A DNA stretch of 64,000 bases from Rhodeus uyekii (taxonomy: Eukaryota > Chordata > Actinopteri > Cypriniformes > Acheilognathidae). This document shows, in pieces, positions 11,601 through 22,905 of this stretch. The translations under genes were made by a program, and so were the position numbers. The stretch covers positions 1,917,001 through 1,981,000 of the forward strand of contig JAWRVZ010000028.1 of assembly GCA_037043235.1 (NCBI GenBank), read 5' to 3'. How positions within the stretch are numbered: position 1 is the first letter of the stretch; each line of letters starts with the position of its first letter. Below the pieces are notes generated by a model. That model had not been told where the DNA came from, made no database searches, and was given only the letters and a program-made list of their open reading frames with translations.

Positions 11601-11961
11601 CAAGCTTCTTCCGGTGGCGGTTCAGAAGAACTATAAACCCGTGGTTCCGCTTCATGGCGACCCAAAGCTGGTGGAGAAGCTGCCAGGCCTGCTGGATGTG
11701 AGAGCGGCGCCTTTGCTAGCTGAAACAGAAGTGCTGAAGACCGTGCCGCCCGCCTACATCATGACCTGTGAGCACGACGTGCTGAGAGACGACGGACTCA
11801 TGTACGCCACGCGACTGGAAGAGGCCGGAGTCCACGTCACCGTCGATCACTATGAAGATGGTTTCCATGGATGCCTTAGTTTTGCTTTCGGGCCCTTTCG
11901 ATTTTCTGTTGGGTTTCGAAGTTTTAGGAACTACATCCGTTGGCTGAAGGAGAACCTCTAG
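6483..11961 (+). CDS. nceh1: Neutral cholesterol ester hydrolase 1-like, tandem copy 1
   Basis: A membrane-anchored serine hydrolase of the AADAC/NCEH1 (hormone-sensitive lipase-like) family, which in mammals hydrolyses cholesteryl esters and ether lipids at the ER. Coding exons: 6483-6623, 7712-7943, 8055-8124, 8222-8393, 11347-11961. Phases join without a break and give 409 aa (human NCEH1 408). Residues about 4-24 form a type II signal anchor. HGGGW oxyanion motif is at 115-119, nucleophile Ser193 in GDSAGAN, then Asp349 (EHDVLRDDG) and His379 (DGFHGC). Sequons NHT and NWT are present. Two ATGs overlap (6483, 6486); the second matches human and the sister copy better. Intron 4 holds a hAT nested in a Tigger-like element. 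A dead duplicate of exon 2 lies at 7,217. The family usually has GDSAGGN, so the Ala is unusual. Confident on family; the exact zebrafish paralogue name is not assigned. Confidence 0.93.
6936..7790. repeat. Local tandem duplication of intron 1 plus the start of exon 2
   Basis: About 6,936-7,300 and 7,403-7,790 are diverged copies of one segment. Shared stretches include 'gggaattgccaaaa', 'cttttcatgcttggttaatt', 'atttgagcctgt', 'ggaattttcttaaa' and the beginning of exon 2. The right-hand copy supplies the working exon 2 (7,712-7,943). Confidence 0.75.
7217..7292 (+). pseudogene. Decayed duplicate of nceh1 exon 2
   Basis: After an acceptor-like tract ending taacag, the sequence parallels the start of the true exon 2 ('cttggactgag', 'aagtacgctgcgtc', 'tgggat'). 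It is one base shorter near the start, so reading on from exon 1 gives CTT AGT TAG, a stop. Similarity ends before the HGGG-coding part and no donor is seen. A transcript including it would be truncated, so it is best read as a dead exon copy. Confidence 0.7.
8586..8650. repeat. (TA)n microsatellite
   Basis: An uninterrupted TA dinucleotide run in intron 4 of the first nceh1 copy, just left of the nested transposons. Confidence 0.95.
8690..9938 (-). mobile_element. hAT transposon remnant with exact 8-bp TSD
   Basis: The 1,249-bp element begins CAGGGGTATTG and ends ...GACCTCTG, whose reverse complement CAGAGGTC matches the CAGRGGT terminus. The same octamer CCTTACAG flanks it at 8,682-8,689 and 9,939-9,946. 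Internally it keeps only the N-terminal part of a transposase-like frame on the minus strand (9,141-9,641). The target site is the very end of a Tigger-like element, so this insertion is the younger of the two. Confidence 0.88.
9141..9641 (-). pseudogene. BED-type zinc finger fragment of a hAT transposase-like protein
   Basis: A 166-aa open frame with the basic start MACSKKRKVD and a zinc finger of the form C-x2-C...H-x4-H (CLICSETV...HYETKH). This is followed by SFDQTYPL, a stretch typical of hAT-derived ZBED/SCAND3/FAM200-like proteins. The RNase H-like catalytic domain and hAT dimerisation region are missing. The frame has no stop codon in its 166 codons. It lies antisense within intron 4 of nceh1 copy 1 and is probably not a host gene. 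Confidence 0.7.
9942..10592. mobile_element. Tigger/pogo-like element interrupted by the hAT at its left end
   Basis: The left side reads (TA)CAGTAATACCTTGAGATATGAGC, split by the hAT after CAG. The right side carries 'gagatatgagcatttcgag', 'acgagctcg' and 'ggaacg', paralleling the right end of the element at 47,761-48,475. The subterminal 'ATACGAGC'-type repeats are shared. No transposase frame is seen. The right boundary is approximate because the final bases are diverged. Confidence 0.6.
10593..11145. repeat. Degraded dispersed repeat
   Basis: Sequence such as 'aagtaac', 'gtaacgcagtaac' and 'tttccccaacactg' is typical of a common fish non-autonomous DNA transposon (hAT-like) whose ends carry 'ccccaacactg'. 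Boundaries and target duplication were not resolved. Confidence 0.4.
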
Positions 11962-13959
11962 CAGAACTAAAGTTTTCTGTTGTTATGTTAAATATATTTA
12001 AGTTTTTAAACATTCTTAAATGGTTTTTAGATTTCAAATGCTAAGCAACATGTCAATGCAACTGATTAATTGTGAAGAATTGAATGGGTATAAAAGCTCA
12101 GTGATTAAGCCTAAAGCTACTGAAATGAGAAAAGTAGCTGAAACATTAACAATATTCCATTGTTTTAGTACTTTGTATTATATGTATAATGCCACATAAT
12201 GCAAGATTATCCTGATTATATGAATATTATAAATAATAATACTGTGGAGTATATATCGTTAGCCTCGTAGCATAATTGCCTAAGTCATTTTTTGGCCAAA
12301 TTGTTATATCTGCCAATTTTTACTGTCCTTCCAATGCTGCATCATCCTGCCTTTCTGCCAATGTCCTTAGCCAATCATAACACTTATTAGGATCCAAAAA
12401 CACTATCAATTAGTTATCTTTTTGAATTAGGCAGTGTTGAGTTTTTTCGTGTTTTCCAAAAACATTGAAATATGACTTAGGATAACGATATATAAAAAAC
12501 AGGAAACTTATTGCAATAAGTTTTCCTTACGTATCATTTCTCTATTTTCCAAACGTTCTGGGGAGACAAGATAGTTCATGTCTCTCACACTCAAGATTTG
12601 CAGTGGTGTGCATTTTTATGTACACGCACACGCACACACAAGCATGCAATTGTGCTCTCTGCCCTAGTTTTGTGCAGCTGCATCTGGGCGTGAAGTCTGC
12701 ACAGATGCACATCACCATGCCTCAAGGAGTGTATCGCATATCTTAGTGAATAGGACATTCTTGAATGCAGGCATTTATTTCCTTGGGAAATACCGTAAAC
12801 CATTGGTATTGTTGATTTTCAGAGTGGAATCTGTAAAGTGGTTAAATGTAGTATAAGTGAATTCATATGAATCAATTCAAAATAAATCATACATTTTATT
12901 CAGGATGCAAGGATGAAATTAAAACTCATTGTTTGCCATATAAAGCAAATGCTTTGTCCGCAAAACTATTGCAGGTTCCACATTTTCAGGCATGGCATAC
13001 TGTAGCCGTTTATAATGTCAGTACATTTCTTAACTTCAAATTGCCATCACATTCTACTGTGCCATTGTCATGTAATGTAAAATGATGTATTATATGTCGT
13101 ATTTATTAATATAGTATATATATGTATCCCAAGATGATTAATTACAGTAAAGTGAAGAGACAAATCAGAAGCTTTGTCTTATTGTTAATTTTTTTTAACG
13201 TAAAAATGAAAAACGTATGAACGAACACCAGCTTTCACTTTCACAGATTAATGTGTGACGTATTCAATGTCACACTATGTAATCAAAAGACATAGCATGT
13301 ATTGAATATGTTGTTAATTTCCTTATTTTGTATGCAAAATTCTTCATTCACAAACAAAAGTGGCTTAATTCTCCTTTACAATTTCCTATGTTTCTTGTTG
13401 AACTTAATTCTGTCATTTCATCCCTTGAACTTATTAATAGAAAAAAAGTACAAACTTTTTTATGCACTATGGCAAAGTATTTAAAATATGATTTAACCAT
13501 ATTATTGTGCTTTCCTTTTTCTCTTTTGCTGCAAATTCAATGTATGCAAAACTATTAGTTTTGTTCACTATTTTGTAGTTATGATTGTTTAATAAGAACG
13601 ATACAATTTAGATTTTGTTCCCTTATTTTGTTTTGTAATTATGTAAAGTTCTGCAACAAAAAAAAGACATAGCATTGAGGTTATTTCAAAATAAAAGTCT
13701 GTATAAATCCCGAATCCAGAGAAGAAACATCAGTAAAATCATCAACAGAAGAAACAAAAAACTCGAATAAAAACTATCATAATAAAACAATGTTGAAAGA
13801 AATAAAAACAATAACTCAAGTTCGACAATAGGACTTTTAATGTAAAAAAGATTGCTGTGATTTCATAATCTTTACTATGTGAAATCAGGTGAAGTGTCGT
13901 ATGGGACTGCGTGACATTTGTGCAGCGGTCATTTTAATGCTCTTTTAACATAATTAATA
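11962..13959. other. Spacer between the two nceh1 copies
   Basis: Holds the 3' UTR of copy 1 and upstream sequence of copy 2. No further exon is visible. It is AT-rich with few recognisable repeats; short open frames at 12,867-13,085 and 13,302-13,558 look random. Confidence 0.5.
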
Positions 13960-16946
13960 ATGCGGTCTATTTTGATTGGGACGATTTTACTGTCAATAGC
14001 AGCTGCTTATTATATTTATCTGCCTCTGCCCAGCACTGTATCAGAGCCATGGAAACTCATGTTTATTGATGCTATTATACGTGGAACGATGCATTTGGTA
14101 AGATTTTGCATTGTTTTTTGTTTTTGTTATAATTGCATTATAAATATTTATATATTTGCATATTTGCAATGAGGTAACAGGATTTATGGATTTACTAAGA
14201 TATCTGCTGACAAGAACACAACTGTATTTCTCTCGTAGGGTTTTATAGCTCATGACTTTGGACTGAGTTCCCCGTTCGGTGTTTTAAAATACTGTTCGTC
14301 TTGGACGGATATAAAAAGTGATCATTCCAGCCTAACGGTCCGGATCACAGAGGCTTCCTTCGGCGAAGTGGGAGCACAAGTGTTCGAGTCCACTGCCGAA
14401 GGTCAGGGTTTGAAAAGAGGCGTGGTCTATTTGCATGGAGGTGGATGGACGGTCGGCAGTGCAAGTGGGTGATAGTTTATGTTCAACTGCATATGATTTC
14501 ATGTAAGTCAAGCCTTTTGTTGAATGCACCATAGGTTGAGACAGAAAAGAGTGTCGAAGCTCCCTCATGTGGTAGAGAAAGGAACACTTCTCAATTTAAA
14601 GACACCATGAAATCAATTCAAAGTGACTTTACGAAATCTCCATGATAGTTCTCATTTTTGAATGGAAGATGGCTGTATTTATTGTAAACATGAGACCACA
14701 GCGATAGTAAACCACTTCTGACTGGGAATTATGTTTCAAGTGCTTCAGGAAGAATAGGAGTCATGGAGGAGAAATCTTATTAAAGCCAAAATGTATTGAA
14801 GATATATTTAGATTTTGATTGAAATCTAGAATCCGAAATGCATGTCATATTTACTGTGAATAAAACATACAATATGCTTCAAATGGTTATTCATATCTTT
14901 AAGTCTGCACTACTTTAACAAAAGACTGAGCAATTTAGTTGTTATAGAAAAAACTAATAAAGAATGTTGTTGTTCTCCCCTCACCATGTTTAAAGCTTTT
15001 GGCATCCACAACTTGAAAACTCACCATCAAAATGATCTCTGAGTCTGCCAGTAGTAAAGAGGGCATTCATGTCCAATTTTTCGACTAGGATAATTCCGAC
15101 AGGAGCATTGCCTCTTCAATTGCTCTCTCTGTTTTTAAAGAGATGGAACCATATTTCCTTCAGTGCAAGGCGATGGCGGAACAGCTGGATGCAGTCGTAA
15201 TATCTGTTGAGTAAGCAATGTTGGACATTTTTTTAAATGTTGTAAATGATCTTTGCATTAATAAAGGCTTTAACGGATTTCATTTCTATACTTTGTTTTA
15301 TTTATGTTCAGGTACAGGCTGGCTCCAGATGCTCGCTTCCCAGATCAGTATAATGATGTCTTTCAGGCCTCAAAACACATCCTGACAGCGGAGGTGTTGG
15401 ATCGGTACCACATAGACCCGAAAAGAGTGGCTGTGTCAGGCGACAGCGCTGGAGGGAACCTCGCCGCTGCTGTGGTGCAACAGGTACGAGAAATCCCTGT
15501 ATCAAAATGTCATTGTTACAAATAAATGTTCCCCATTAAAGAGTAAAACATTTAACTTTGCTAGTTCGTTAGTCAGAGTACATTAAGTCAACTGTTTTGT
15601 ATTACAAGTTTTCTGAAATGTTATGTTCAATTAGAAGTATACATAATATATGCACTCATTTGAAATCTTAACATTGGATAAAGCATATTAGAGCTAAAGA
15701 TTTAGTTTTATAGTAATCCCTCGCCACTTCACAGTTCAAGTTTCGCGACCTAAATAAAAAATAAAAAGTATTTATCGAAAAATAAAAATTAAAAAATACC
15801 GCCATATCGGCAGCGGTATTGCGGAAAGCAGCGTTGTTTTATCTGGATGCGCGAGAGAAACGGTTTCCCAGGATGCCAGACAACGAGAGAAACTCACCAA
15901 TGACGGTTTGTACACACCCACGGGTGCACCCACAGACACGTGATTGGTTCCCGGCGGGATATCGACGAGTGAGAGTGGATGTATCCCGTGAGCTGATTGG
16001 CTGATCCTACTTTGTGGCTTTTCACCTATTGCGGGGGGGTTCCGGTCCACATTAACCGCGATAAATGAGGGATTACTGTATTACTTTTTATTACGTCATA
16101 AATCAGAAAAAATTGTTGAAGATCAAACTGAGCGTCAGAATGGGGAAGAAAAGTGATTTAAGTGACTTTGAACATGGCATGGTTGTTGGTGTCAGATGAG
16201 CTGTTCTGAGTATTTCAGAAACTGCTGGTCTACTGGGATTTTCACGCACAACCATTACACAGAAAGTCCTTAAAAAGAGAAAATATCCAATATGGCAGTT
16301 CTGTGGGTGAAAATGCATGAGTAGAATGGTCAGACAGCTTCGAGCTGATAGAAAGACAACATTAACTCAAATAACCACTCAAGGTCTGCAGAAGAGCGTC
16401 TCTGTATATACAGCACATTGAAACTTGAATCAGACACGCCAGGTGACACTCCTGTCTGCTAAGAACAGGAAACTGAGCCTACAATTCACTCAGGCTCACC
16501 AAACTTGGGCAGTAAAAGATTAGAAAAATGTCGCCTGGTTTAATCCGCTGTAATGTTCAGATGGCAAGAGAGAATTTGGCATAAACAATATGAAAGCATG
16601 TGTTTCTTGTCGCAGTCTGGGCCCCTTTGTACCAATTTACCTATTTGAGTACCGTTGCTGACCATCTCCAGCCCTTTATGTACAGACCTTTATGTACAGA
16701 TCTTCAGATGGCTACATCCAGCAGAATAACACACCATGTCACAAAGCTCAAATCATCTCAAACTGGTTTGGTTTACTACACTCCATAGTAACTAGATCTC
16801 AATCCAACATATCACCTTTGGGATGTGGATGTGGTAGAATGGGACATTCACATTATGGATGTGGAGCCGGTATGGATGTCAATATGGACCAAAATCTCTG
16901 AGGAATGATTCTAGCACTTAGTTGAATCTATGCCACTAAGTCTTTA

Positions 16947-16983
<37 letters not shown>

Positions 16984-17644
16984 AGATGGCTAATAATCAC
17001 ATTTATTATCTCTTTGTTCACAGATGGCTTTGGACAGGAGCGTTCCTATTCAATTTAAAGTTCAGGCACTGGTCTACCCGGTGCTTCAGGCCCTGGACTT
17101 CAACACGCCTTCATACCAGCAGAACGCTCACATTCCCATTCTATACAGATCACTTGTGCCCCGCTTTTGGTTGGAGTACCTAAACGGTAAACAGAACCTT
17201 GTTCCTGCTTTCCTGGCAAACAACCACTCGGCTCTGGATCAGGGCCAGGAGATGGCAACAGCCAGAGCCAAGATCAACTGGACCAAGCTTCTTCCGGTGG
17301 CGGTTCAGAAGAACTATAAACCCGTGGTTCCGCTTCATGGCGACCCAAAGCTGATGGAGAAGCTGCCAGGCCTGCTGGATGTGAGAGCGGCGCCTTTGCT
17401 AGCTGAAACAGAAGTGCTGAAAGCCGTGCCGCCCGCCTACATCATGACCTGTGAGCACGACGTGCTGAGAGACGACGGACTCATGTACGCCACGCGACTG
17501 GAAGAGGCCGGAGTCCACGTCACCGTCGATCACTATGAAGATGGTTTCCATGGATGCCTTAGTTTTGCTTTCGGGAAATTTCCATTTTCTGTTGGAACAC
17601 GAAGTCTTGGGAACTACATCCGTTGGCTGAAGGAGAACCTCTAA
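13960..17644 (+). CDS. nceh1: Neutral cholesterol ester hydrolase 1-like, tandem copy 2
   Basis: Second complete hydrolase gene in the same orientation and five-exon layout: 13960-14097, 14239-14464, 15141-15210, 15312-15483, 17024-17644. The joined frame is intact at 408 aa, the same length as human NCEH1. An N-terminal signal anchor (about residues 3-23) is followed by an HGGGW oxyanion motif, Ser190 in the canonical GDSAGGN, Asp348 in EHDVLRDDG and His378 in DGFHGC; NHS and NWT sequons are visible. A single ATG fits the start. Exon 4 and the middle of exon 5 are nearly identical to copy 1, whereas exons 1-2 and the end of exon 5 are clearly diverged. Intron 4 contains a Tigger-like MITE and a Tc1-like pseudogene. 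Probably functional. Confidence 0.93.
15711..16080. mobile_element. Tigger/pogo-like MITE, copy A
   Basis: The left end TATAGTAATCCCTCGCC and the right end, whose reverse complement is TACAGTAATCCCTCATT, form terminal inverted repeats on a TA target. Internal sequence ('taccgccatatcggcag', 'ggaaagcagcgttg', 'gagaaacggttt') matches the copy at 20,937-21,272. No transposase is encoded. Confidence 0.75.
16140..16945 (+). pseudogene. Tc1-like transposase pseudogene
   Basis: Reading from 16,140 gives MGKKSDLSDFEHG and, after frame breaks, SISETAGLLGFSRTT, a classic Tc1/mariner helix-turn-helix. Further on come LRADRKTTLTQITT and, near 16,700-16,760, 'SSDGYIQQN...PCHKAQIISNWF', the remains of the DDE region. 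Several stops and frameshifts break it. It abuts the Tigger-like MITE on its left. Confidence 0.85.
16955..16983. repeat. CT/CA microsatellite
   Basis: A (tctc)n run passes into (ac)n immediately upstream of exon 5 of nceh1 copy 2. Confidence 0.85.
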
Positions 17645-17977
17645 AGGCACGTAGTACAGAGCAAAAATTATGTTGAATATATTTTGATTTTTAAATTTAG
17701 CATGCAGTGCAATATGAAAATGCTACAACTTTTGTTTGACCATCAATTAATTATTGTTATTTCAGTGGGTTCAGGAGCTGCTGTATTGGTAAATGAAATG
17801 GTGTTATGATATGTGGCAAACATTTAAATATAGATCATTTATTATAAAATTTAAACATCTCAATTGGTTAATGGTTAGGGACATTAATGCAATGCTACTG
17901 GATAAACTGGAAGAACTCATAAACTGAACACTAAAGATTATACTATAGTCAATTTGCATACGCATAAATACTTTAAA

Positions 17978-18066
<89 letters not shown>

Positions 18067-20936
18067 GAATGATTGTAATACTAAGTAAAAAAACTGTAAT
18101 AAGTCAAGGGGGGAAAAAGTAGTATTTTTACTTTTCCCAAAAAAAAAGTATTAATAATAATATTTTGGCTTGACTGGGCTTTCAGGGACAGATATAATTT
18201 AAGATGGATAGCATATTCATAAAAATGTGTTTACCATCTTTTCTCAAAGTATGTCAGCATGTTTACACATAACTTATGTCTGTTAAAACACCACTGGGAA
18301 CATGTTTCTTCCTCCTGTCTGGGAATTGCAAGTTCTCTGGCAGTTTCTTTGCTGCTGGCAGTCAGCAGTTTTGACAAAAGGGAATTTCCTAAAAACCGTC
18401 CGTGTGGTGGTTTAATGAAACACGAGCTGGAAGGGAGTATCTGAGGGAAGCTATCCGTCAGTGTTAGCGCATGGGAAACGCCGGGGGGTTCAGATAAGCG
18501 CGGTGGAATGCGGCTCTCACTGTTTTTCTCACCTGTGAGACCTTTAACTATTATTGCACCTTTAGCTCTTTCCTCTAATTGAGAGTATGGGGACAATAAT
18601 CGATTTCTGTTGATGTTTTACAGCTAATACCATTGTTCTCAGGGCAAAAAAAGGATCTTTGTAATACAAACATATTTATCTCCTTCTTTTCTAAACTGAT
18701 ACTACTATCTTCTTTCAAGTATGATGAGTATGTGAGTCACTGTAGACTGTAATCATATTTTCTCAAGCTGTGAAAAATATAGCTATTGTTTTGGAACTGT
18801 CTTGATTATTTGAGTTTTTTGGCTACACAATAAACCACTGATGAATAACTTGTTAGCTAGCTTTGTACACCAAATATGCCAACTGTTTTTCCAGCACTGT
18901 CCAGCAATTACAAAACACAGATCTGTAATATCAGCAATAAGATTAAATCGAGAAAAAATGAAGTGTCCCACATCTCAAATAAAATACCTATGTATATAAT
19001 ACCTATATATATATATATATATATATAGTTTATTAATATGATATAAATAAAAAAATACATATTTAATTGTTTTATTAAGCACAAAAAAGTAATTCTAAGG
19101 TCATAAGTCAATAACTCAACAACAATTTCTCATCAAATCTTTCCAAATTTGTCCATTAATTTTGTTTCATTTTAACAAGTCTCACCGAACCATCTGAGCT
19201 TTCCAAATTCATTTTATCACTATATTTCAACAATATCATTAAATATTTTATTTTAAATTGAGTTATATATTAAGTTTTCATATTTTATGCCTCAACATTT
19301 AATTATGTTTTATAAAATGTAAATATTTAGCTCAAGTGGTAGAAAATTCTAGCTATTAACATTCATTATATTACTATATGTCAAGAATGACATTTACAAT
19401 TTTATTTAAACTTTTAAAAACATTATTATATTATATATTTATTTAATTATGTTTTAGAAAAACTGATATTTAGCTCAAGTATTATACAATATTTGTGCTA
19501 GACTAGATTATCTCAGTTATCATTTGCGTTTTGGTTTTTCAGTTAATACAATTCATTTTACTTTTATTTTATGTTGTTATATGTATTTTACATATTTAAC
19601 TACGCTTTATAAATTATTTATATTTTGCTGAAGTGGTTGAAAATTGTGCAAGTTATGCTAAGGTCACGAGTTTGGCTCCTATTGAAAAAAATATAAAAAT
19701 GAGACCTTGACTGCACTGTAAGTTAATTAGGATATGAACATCTAGCAAATGCGTAACTACTGAAATGAGTTATAACTGAGAACAATATTGAGATGTGAAA
19801 GTGCGACATCTGAGCAATAAACTTTTCTGGGTGTGTCTTTGGTGAAATTACAAAATGCAAAACAGAAAAGTGAAACCAGAAGACTTCTTTGACCCATTTA
19901 TAGTTTGGTAGCTTCCTTTGAAGAGACTTTAAGAAGTTTGTGCTGTTTTTGCTCTCCAAAGACTTTTATAAATGACTCTGACAGAAGGGTGAATTGTTAA
20001 TTCTTTAAGTGAACACAGGCAGAGTTAGCCTGCAGGCCGAACCAAGATGTTCCCGCTCACTGGAATAACCTGTTACCATTCGTGCTGTGGCAGAGAAACT
20101 GAAAAAAAGCTGAGATGTTTTTATGTGAACTTACTCAAGAGTGTGGCATGTCATGTCACATGGCCAAACTTGATCTCAAGAAGCTCGATGGCGAAGTGTG
20201 AAGCAGTTCCTGTTCCCAGCAGCTACACATAACCCGATACACGTTTTCAAACTTTGCATAATTTGCCTTCAGGAAAAGTTTCTCGTGCCAGCGTCTCAAA
20301 TCCCATCTAGATTATGAGGGCACACTGTAATATAAGTAGCCACTGATTAATCAGGGAAAGCTGTGTGATTATTTCAAAGGAAAACAAAACCCAAGGAGTT
20401 CACATACCTGGCGCTTGGAGGAATGTTATCTTTCACATTGTTCATTGCTTCCTGATCTTAAGAGTAGTTGCTTGCACGAAGCCAGGCTTCCCATTTCTCC
20501 ATAAAGCACTTCATTGTCAAAATTATTAGAGCTATATTCCTGAGCTGATGACAAAGAAGAGAGTTAGACACTCAGTGACTCATTGAAATCTTATATAAAA
20601 TAAAGTTGTCTGTTTACTATCTGGCCTGATTTCACTTCAAGCAGCTACACAATAATAAACCAAGAATGTGAGCACTCCCCTCCACTGCTTAAAGTGGTGC
20701 TATTATTCTTTTTTAGATATTAATGGTTTTATAGCTGTGTGAACCTACAGATTCTGCAATGTTTCAAAGAAAAAAATCTGTGATTAATGTTATTGCCTCC
20801 CAAAATAGCATAACAGGGCCTCTTTAACTATTTTGTAAATGAATTAAAACCATTGGTTTTCATTGGTAAAATACGCCACATACACAATGAACAACTGCAA
20901 CCGCATTGATTGTGCAAAACTTTAAATTACTAATGG
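17645..20936. other. Gene-free region downstream of nceh1 copy 2
   Basis: 3' UTR sequence of the hydrolase is followed by very AT-rich DNA with a long TA run. No exon, RNA gene or intact transposon was recognised; the open frames at 18,231-18,596 (minus) and 19,723-19,959 (minus) have no family features. Confidence 0.5.
17979..18063. repeat. (TA)n microsatellite, about 85 bp
   Basis: A pure TA run, among the longest simple repeats in the window. Confidence 0.95.
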
Positions 20937-21272
20937 AGAGTAATCCCTCACCACTTCGTGGTTCATGTTTCGCGGCCTCATTGAAATTTATTTTATTTTT
21001 TAAATACCGCCATATCGGCAGCCATATTGTGGAAAGCAGCGTTGCTTCATCGTGATGCAAGAGAAACGGTTTTCCAGGATGCCAGATAAAGAGAGGAACT
21101 CTCTCAGAGGCTTTGTACACGCACACAGCACTCAGACAAGGCACGTGATTGGTTCCCGGCATCCAAGAGCACGAGTGGATGTATCCCGTGAGCTGATTGG
21201 CTGATCCTACTTTGCGGATTTTCACCTATCGCGGGGGGTTCCGAGTTCCGCAATAAACGAGGGATCACTGTA
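20937..21272. mobile_element. Tigger/pogo-like MITE, copy B
   Basis: Same family as 15,711-16,080. It starts gAGTAATCCCTCACC; the reverse complement of its right end reads TACAGTGATCCCTCGTT. The internal segments 'taccgccatatcggcag' and 'ggaaagcagcgttg' are shared. Non-coding. Confidence 0.75.
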
Positions 21273-22799
21273 TATACAAAAGCTGTGCTGTTTTATTAGA
21301 TTAACTGTAGTTCAACTCAAGGACATGATTTCATCCAGCATTGGCACTCACAGTACATCAAGCTTGTGGACGCAAGACATTTGATGAAAACAGCAACATT
21401 TTGAGCCTGTTTCATGTACTTTTCTGATGACATGTCGGATTACGTGTTTGCACGCAGAGTCAGAGTTTAGATCATCTATCACACCCCACCCAAGAATGAC
21501 CATTTGGCTTTCAAAGCTTCTTAATAGAGCAACACTGCCAAGTCTAAAAGCACAAAACACCCCTCTATGTCTTCACATTTTCATCTACATAAATCAGCTG
21601 AGAACATCTTCTCCTTGGCGGTTCGTGGCAGACTTTCTCAGCGATCTTTGACATGAAGTGCATTTCAGTTTGAAAGTTCAGTAAATGGCCATTTTCAACT
21701 AAAAACTGAACACTTTTTATGCTTTTTGGCAGCTTATTTACATGACATCAGCGTTTTGGGGGTCTGAACATGCCAACTTTTGAAAACAGGTTTCAAAGTG
21801 AACGGTTTTGAAAGCGATGCCATTATTGTCTCTGTAAACTACAAAACGGTGACGTCACGGGCGTGTGTATTACGCGTTCTTTACTAATTGACTTCGACAA
21901 CTACCGGCATGGAACGCAAAATACAGAGTTTTCTGACGTTTTCACGGATCTGTATGCAAAAAAGAGAATGCAAAGGAAAACCTTCTATGTCTTTAGTACA
22001 TCACTGAGATGTAAATGTACGCTTAGAATAGCATGCATTATTTTGGAGAAAGGGCAGGCCGCTCCTTTGGGCAATCCTTTCACATGGCAACGTGGCAATC
22101 AACATCAAGCACTGCCTTTTTCACCCCAGAGGGAAAACTGGGAATCTCCCTGTCTTCCTTCCCTCTCTTACTCAGGAGTGATGTCACGTAGAAGCACAAT
22201 ACGCCCTTGTATCCTGGCCTATAAGTCTCTTGGCACTTTGATTGCATGGCTTAGGCATGTCAGAAAATAATTTTAGCCCACCCCCCACCCCCCATGACTT
22301 TATAGCTCCCACAAACTATTTTACTTTTTCACCCCTTCTTCATTTCCTCCGGCTCTGTTTTCCATTTTTGAGCATTTGACACTAACAGCAATTTTTTCAG
22401 ACGATAAAGTGGGGCCCCCAAGATTGGAGGGCTTTTCTCTAGCCAAATTCCTGATTCCCCAAGTGCAAAGGAACATTGAATCAAGGCCCCGTAACTCTCC
22501 GTGAACCCCCCCATGTTCTTCGCAACGGATATGATCACACATTCATCAGCGTTCTGTCAACTCTTTACAGCCCCTGCGGCTTCGTTTAAAAATCCCTGAG
22601 GATGGAAAACCAACCCTAAGGTCTTATTGTTAGTTCTCACTTTAGCTTGCTATCAGTTTGGAAAAGCACATCGTAACTTAATGATATCATAGTTCAGCAC
22701 TATATAACTGAAATTAAACAGTCCTGAGGTTTTTGTCATGCAGAATTACATTCACAAGTTTGAGCCTTGGTTTCCCATGCAAATTCATTGCCACTATGC

Positions 22800-22905
22800 A
22801 AGGGTGTTGTGTGAATCGTTGCCAGGGTGTTGCTATGCATTCTGGTTGTTGCTAGACCATTGCTATGTGGTTGCTAATGCATTGCTAGTTTGTTGCTTAC
22901 TAGCC
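22800..22905. repeat. Degenerate GTTGCTAnn tandem repeat
   Basis: Repeated short units around the core 'ttgctat/ttgctag' ('gggtgttgctatgcatt', 'gttgctagaccattgct', 'gttgctaatgcattgct'). Similar arrays are dispersed in cyprinid genomes. Confidence 0.7.
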
